Part shown: in pieces, positions 60,971 to 64,000 of the stretch
Layout: the number at the start of each line of letters is the position of its first letter
Position numbering within the stretch: the stretch's first letter is position 1
DNA from: Streptomyces sp. NBC_01294
GTDB taxonomy: Bacteria; Actinomycetota; Actinomycetes; Streptomycetales; Streptomycetaceae
Length of the DNA stretch: 64,000 nt
Direction of reading: 5' to 3'
NCBI RefSeq assembly: GCF_035917235.1
Contig: NZ_CP108423.1
Span: forward strand, 6,353,501 to 6,417,500
Position numbers and translations under genes: made by a program
The notes under the pieces: model-generated
Seen by the model: only the letters and a program-made list of their open reading frames with translations
Told to the model about the DNA's origin: nothing
The model's database searches: none

Positions 60971-60996
60971 AAACTACCGGCGCTAGTTTGTAGGGT
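60971..60996. promoter_or_regulatory. Dyad AAACTA-N7-TAGTTT overlapping a TAGGGT -10
   Basis: AAACTA (60971-60976) and TAGTTT (60984-60989) are perfect arms, followed at once by TAGGGT (60991-60996), a Streptomyces -10 match, 49 bp before the aldehyde dehydrogenase start. A regulator bound here would block the promoter. Confidence 0.55.
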
Positions 60997-61045
60997 GTTC
61001 GCGAGGTCGGATCCACGCGCTCGCGCGTCGCTCGGGAGGAATGCC

Positions 61046-62458
61046 ATGAAGGCCCACGACGGGATGTACATCGACGGCGCATGGCGGCCCGCCGCCGGAC
61101 GCGACCGGATCGAGGTCGTCAATCCGGCCGACGAGCAGGTCATCGCGGGGGTCCCGGCCGGCACCGCCGAGGACGTGGACGCCGCCGTACGCGCGGCCCG
61201 TAAGGCCTTTCCGGCCTGGGCGGCCACGCCTCCGGTCGAGCGGGCCGCCCTGATCGGCGCGCTCCGCGACGTCCTGCTGGCGCGCAAGGGCGAGATCGCC
61301 GAGACCATCACCGACGAACTCGGCTCGCCGCTCGGCTTCGCGACGGCCGTCCACGTCGGAGCGCCGATCGCCGTGGCCTCCTCCTACGCCGAACTCGCGT
61401 CCTCGTACGCCTTCGAGGAGCGGATCGGGAACTCCACCGTGCTGCTGGAGCCGGTCGGTGTGGTCGGGGCCATCACGCCCTGGAACTACCCGCTGCACCA
61501 GATCGTTGCAAAGGTGGCGCCCGCTCTCGCCGCCGGCTGCACCCTCGTCCTCAAGCCGGCCGAGGACACCCCGCTGACCGCACAGCTCTTCGCCGAAGCC
61601 GTGCACGAGGCGGGCATCCCGGCCGGAGTCTTCAACCTGGTGACCGGTACCGGCCCGGTCGCCGGGCAGGCCCTGGCCGCGCACGAGGGAGTCGACCTCG
61701 TCTCCTTCACCGGCTCGACCGCCGTCGGCAAGCAGATCGGCGCCACGGCCGGCGCCGCCGTCAAGCGGGTCGCCCTCGAACTGGGCGGCAAATCGGCCAA
61801 CGTCATCCTGCCCGGGGCCGACCTGGCCAAGGCCGTCGCGGCGGGCGTGGGCCACGTCATGAACAACAGTGGCCAGAGCTGCAACGCGCTCACCCGGATG
61901 CTCGTCCACCGGGACCAGTACGAGGAAGCCGTCTCGCTCGCGGCCGCCGCCGTCGCCGGCTACCCCACCGGCGACCCCCGCGAGGCCGGTACCCGCGTCG
62001 GCCCCGTCATCAACGCCAAGCAGCACGAGCGTGTCCGCGGCTACATCGCCCGGGGCGTGGAGGAAGGCGCCCGCCTCGTCGCCGGCGGGCCCGACGCGCC
62101 GCATGCGCAGGGGTACTTCGTGGCCCCGACCGTGTTCGCCGATGTCACCCCCGACATGACCATCGCCCAGGAGGAGATCTTCGGCCCGGTGCTGTCGATC
62201 CTCCCGTACGAGGACGAGGAGGACGCCCTGCGCATCGCCAACGGCACCGTCTACGGCCTGGGCGGCGCCGTCTGGGCCGAGGACGAGGCGACGGCCGTCG
62301 CCTTCGCGCGCCGTATGGACACCGGCCAGGTGGACATCAACGGCGGCCGCTTCAACGTGCTCGCGCCCTTCGGCGGCTACAAGCAGTCGGGTGTGGGCCG
62401 CGAGCTGGGCCCGCACGGCCTGGCGGAGTACCTCCAGACCAAGTCGCTGCAGTTCTGA
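61046..62458 (+). CDS. NAD(P)+-dependent aldehyde dehydrogenase
   Basis: A 470-residue aldehyde dehydrogenase. The cofactor region has PWNYPLHQIVAK and FTGSTAVGKQIG. The base is in LELGGKSANV, and the nucleophile is Cys279 in NNSGQSCNALTR. The C-terminal EEIFGPVLSILPY and FGGYKQSGVGRELG are intact. It lies 144 bp upstream of a zinc alcohol dehydrogenase on the same strand, so the pair could take an alcohol to the acid. Their order is oxidation of aldehyde first, then alcohol. The start ATG 61046 has GGGAGGA; ATG 61041 is out of frame. Confidence 0.93.
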   Translation: MKAHDGMYIDGAWRPAAGRDRIEVVNPADEQVIAGVPAGTAEDVDAAVRAARKAFPAWAATPPVERAALIGALRDVLLARKGEIAETITDELGSPLGFATAVHVGAPIAVASSYAELASSYAFEERIGNSTVLLEPVGVVGAITPWNYPLHQIVAKVAPALAAGCTLVLKPAEDTPLTAQLFAEAVHEAGIPAGVFNLVTGTGPVAGQALAAHEGVDLVSFTGSTAVGKQIGATAGAAVKRVALELGGKSANVILPGADLAKAVAAGVGHVMNNSGQSCNALTRMLVHRDQYEEAVSLAAAAVAGYPTGDPREAGTRVGPVINAKQHERVRGYIARGVEEGARLVAGGPDAPHAQGYFVAPTVFADVTPDMTIAQEEIFGPVLSILPYEDEEDALRIANGTVYGLGGAVWAEDEATAVAFARRMDTGQVDINGGRFNVLAPFGGYKQSGVGRELGPHGLAEYLQTKSLQF

Positions 62459-62602
62459 TCCGGCAGCCGCCCCGCCCCTCGAGGCCTCCCGGTCCCTGAC
62501 AGCAGCTTCCCCGGCCCGTCAGCAGCTCAGCCCGCAATCCGCCCAGCACGTCATCCGCCCAGCCGCCCAGCCCCTCAGCCCCGGAAAGTCGAGACGACGA
62601 CC

Positions 62603-63682
62603 ATGGTCCGCGCCGCCATCCTGCCCGCCGTCGGAGCCCCGCTGGAGATACGGGAGATCGTGCTGCCCGATCCCGGCCCCGGGCAGGTCCGGGTGCGGCT
62701 CACCGCCGCAGGGGTCTGCCACTCCGACCTCTCCCTCACCAACGGCACCATGCGGGTTCCCGTGCCCGTCGTCCTCGGCCACGAGGGCGCGGGCACGGTC
62801 CTCGCCGTCGGGGAGGGCGTCACGCACGTCGCCCCCGGGGACGGTGTGGTGCTCAACTGGGCGCCGTCCTGCGGGGAATGCCACCACTGCACCATCGGCG
62901 AGGTCTGGCTGTGTGCCTTGGCGCTCACCGGGGTGGGGGCCGTCTACGCGCACGACGCCCACGGCACCGAGCTGCACCCCGGGCTGAACGTGGCCGCCTT
63001 CGCCGAGGAGACCGTCGTCGCGGCCAACTGCGTGCTGCCCGCGCCCGCCGGGATCCCGCTCGCCGAGGCCGCCCTGCTCGGCTGCGCCGTCCTCACCGGC
63101 TACGGGGCCGTCCACCACAGCGCCCAGGTCCGCCCGGGCGAGTCGGTGGCCGTCTTCGGTGTCGGCGGGGTCGGGCTGGCCGCGCTGCAGGCCGCCCGGA
63201 TCGCGCAGGCGGGCCCGGTCATCGCCGTCGACGTGTCCCCGGCCAAGGAGGAACTGGCCCGCGCGGCCGGGGCCACCGAGTTCGTGCTCGCCTCCGACAC
63301 CACCGCCAAGCAGATCCGCGCGCTCACCGCGGGCCAGGGCGCGGACGTCGCCGTCGAGTGCGTCGGCCGGGCGGAGACCATCCGCGGAGCCTGGGAGTCC
63401 ACTCGCCGTGGCGGCCGCACCACCGTCGTCGGCATCGGCGGCAAGGAGCAGCAGGTCACCTTCCACGCCCTGGAGATCTTCCACTTCGCCCGCACCCTCA
63501 CCGGCTGCGTCTACGGCAACAGCGACCCCGCCCGCGACCTCCCGGTGATCGCCGAACACGTCCGAGCGGGCCGCCTCGACCTCGGCGCCCTCGTCACGGA
63601 CCGCATCACGCTCGACGGCATCCCGGCCGCCTTCGACGCCATGCTGGCGGGCAAGGGCGGCCGCTCCCTGGTCGTCTTCTAG
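62603..63682 (+). CDS. Zinc-dependent alcohol dehydrogenase (mycothiol/NDMA-type-like)
   Basis: A 359-residue medium-chain dehydrogenase. The catalytic zinc ligands are in GVCHSD and GHEGAG, with Cys in LLGCAVLTGYGA. The structural zinc motif is CGECHHCTIGEVWLC (C-x2-C-x2-C-x7-C). The cofactor loop is FGVGGVGLAALQAAR, followed by Asp in AVDVSPAKEELA, which favours NAD. The C-terminal FGALVTDRITLDGI-like region reads LGALVTDRITLDGIP. No signal peptide. The start is ATG 62603. It is probably functionally paired with the upstream aldehyde dehydrogenase, which is inferred from proximity. Confidence 0.92.
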   Translation: MVRAAILPAVGAPLEIREIVLPDPGPGQVRVRLTAAGVCHSDLSLTNGTMRVPVPVVLGHEGAGTVLAVGEGVTHVAPGDGVVLNWAPSCGECHHCTIGEVWLCALALTGVGAVYAHDAHGTELHPGLNVAAFAEETVVAANCVLPAPAGIPLAEAALLGCAVLTGYGAVHHSAQVRPGESVAVFGVGGVGLAALQAARIAQAGPVIAVDVSPAKEELARAAGATEFVLASDTTAKQIRALTAGQGADVAVECVGRAETIRGAWESTRRGGRTTVVGIGGKEQQVTFHALEIFHFARTLTGCVYGNSDPARDLPVIAEHVRAGRLDLGALVTDRITLDGIPAAFDAMLAGKGGRSLVVF

Positions 63683-63770
63683 CCCAGCCCAGCCCAGCCC
63701 AGCCCAGCCCAGCCCAGCCCAGCCCAGCCCAGCCCAGCCCAGCCCAGCCCAGCCCAGCCCAGCCCAGCCC
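63681..63770. repeat. Perfect pentanucleotide repeat, 18 x AGCCC
   Basis: Eighteen uninterrupted copies of AGCCC begin at the second base of the alcohol dehydrogenase stop codon. The following stretch to 63935 is GC-rich, with GCGCCGTGCGTCCA-type short repeats and no gene. Confidence 0.95.
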
Positions 63771-63935
63771 GGCGCAGGCACCCGGCCCCGCCCGACGCCA
63801 CCCGACGGGGATGCCGGCCCCCGCCCGCCGGCGCACGCTGCCCGCCGCCCATCGGCGCGCCGTGCGTTCACCAGCGCTTTGCGTCCAGCGCGCCGTGCGT
63901 CCAACGCCGCCCTGTGCCCACCGGCGCGGCAGGTC

Positions 63936-64000
63936 TCAGTTCGCCGCGCCGGTCGCCGCTTCCCGCCTCCGCCGCAGGTGCCGGTGTGCCTCGTCCAGTG
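63936..64000 (-). CDS. C-terminal end of a gene continuing beyond the window
   Basis: From the window edge the minus strand reads LDEAHRHLRRRREAATGAAN then TGA (63936-63938). The helical, Arg-rich end and G/C third positions look like the tail of a real protein. Too little is visible to name a family; the call is tentative. Confidence 0.4.
   Translation of the reverse strand, partial: LDEAHRHLRRRREAATGAAN

Noticed and set aside
62519..63904. Minus-strand protein with a Gly-Trp-Ala-Gly-Leu repeat
   Set aside because: The repeat is the complement of the AGCCC array, and the rest is antisense to alcohol dehydrogenase.
1..64000. tRNA, rRNA, transposase or integrase genes
   Set aside because: I found no cloverleaf with TTCGAATC-type arm in context, no rRNA stretch and no DDE or integrase motif in the translated frames; a tRNA scan would settle it.

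Overview
The window is very GC-rich, with G or C at almost every third codon position, GTG and TTG starts, purine-rich ribosome sites and few operons. Its gene families (SepF-like protein, DUF5685, streptogrisin, TetR/GntR regulators, a PASTA-less Ser/Thr kinase, LAxTG sortase cargo) point to a Streptomyces or very close actinomycete chromosome. From memory, the order of ordinary genes resembles part of the S. coelicolor chromosome around the SepF-like gene sflA and the TetR gene SCO1712; this was not checked. No rRNA, tRNA, CRISPR array, insertion sequence or prophage was recognised.

Layout. 1-5.2 kb: tail of an MFS exporter, a cluster of 87-88 bp intergenic repeats, a glutaryl-CoA-dehydrogenase-like enzyme, a SepF-like division protein, a DUF5685 protein and a secreted streptogrisin-type protease. 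5.3-15.6 kb is the most remarkable region: a FxSxx-COOH RiPP cassette on the minus strand. It reads fxsA (54-aa precursor ending F-N-S-A-L), fxsB (radical SAM/SPASM maturase with a fused degenerate HExxH-type domain), an AAC(3)-family acyltransferase, fxsC (TIR-like), a 1328-aa ParA-like/TIR/NB-ARC/TPR protein, and a DUF4231/SLATT membrane protein; a SLOG-family nucleotide-binding gene converges on the last one. It joins a cyclophane peptide pathway to components typical of nucleotide-signal-driven immune or cell-death systems.

16-25.5 kb: alpha/beta hydrolase, TetR with a palindromic operator and a divergent NCS1 permease plus YtcJ-type amidohydrolase, a lactonase-like MBL protein, an AAA ATPase, a repeat-filled gap, and a DUF3533 membrane protein. 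25.6-30.4 kb: DnaE2-type polymerase and ImuB-like Y-family protein, overlapping by ATGA and preceded by a LexA-box candidate, so probably an SOS mutagenesis operon. 30.5-41 kb: secreted lipase, sortase-anchored AA10 LPMO, MFS exporter, TsaD, Thg1-like protein, DUF402 and GNAT proteins, GntR, DUF5925 ATPase, secreted SGNH hydrolase. 41-51 kb: Ser/Thr kinase, small basic protein, CaiB/BaiF CoA-transferase, DrrAB-like ABC pair with divergent TetR, an orphan type-ISP-like protein, a 54-aa protein, and a GntR/homogentisate dioxygenase pair with a perfect inverted repeat upstream. 51-64 kb: a beta-helix/multi-TM protein, cupredoxin-like protein and polytopic membrane protein in a row, TetR, molybdopterin oxidoreductase, a citrate transporter whose promoter suggests a leaderless mRNA, aldehyde and alcohol dehydrogenases, and a perfect 18-copy pentanucleotide repeat.

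Start codons were chosen by ribosome-site position and by where the recognisable family N-terminus begins; several differ from the longest open frame. Family assignments rest on motif recognition without database searches.
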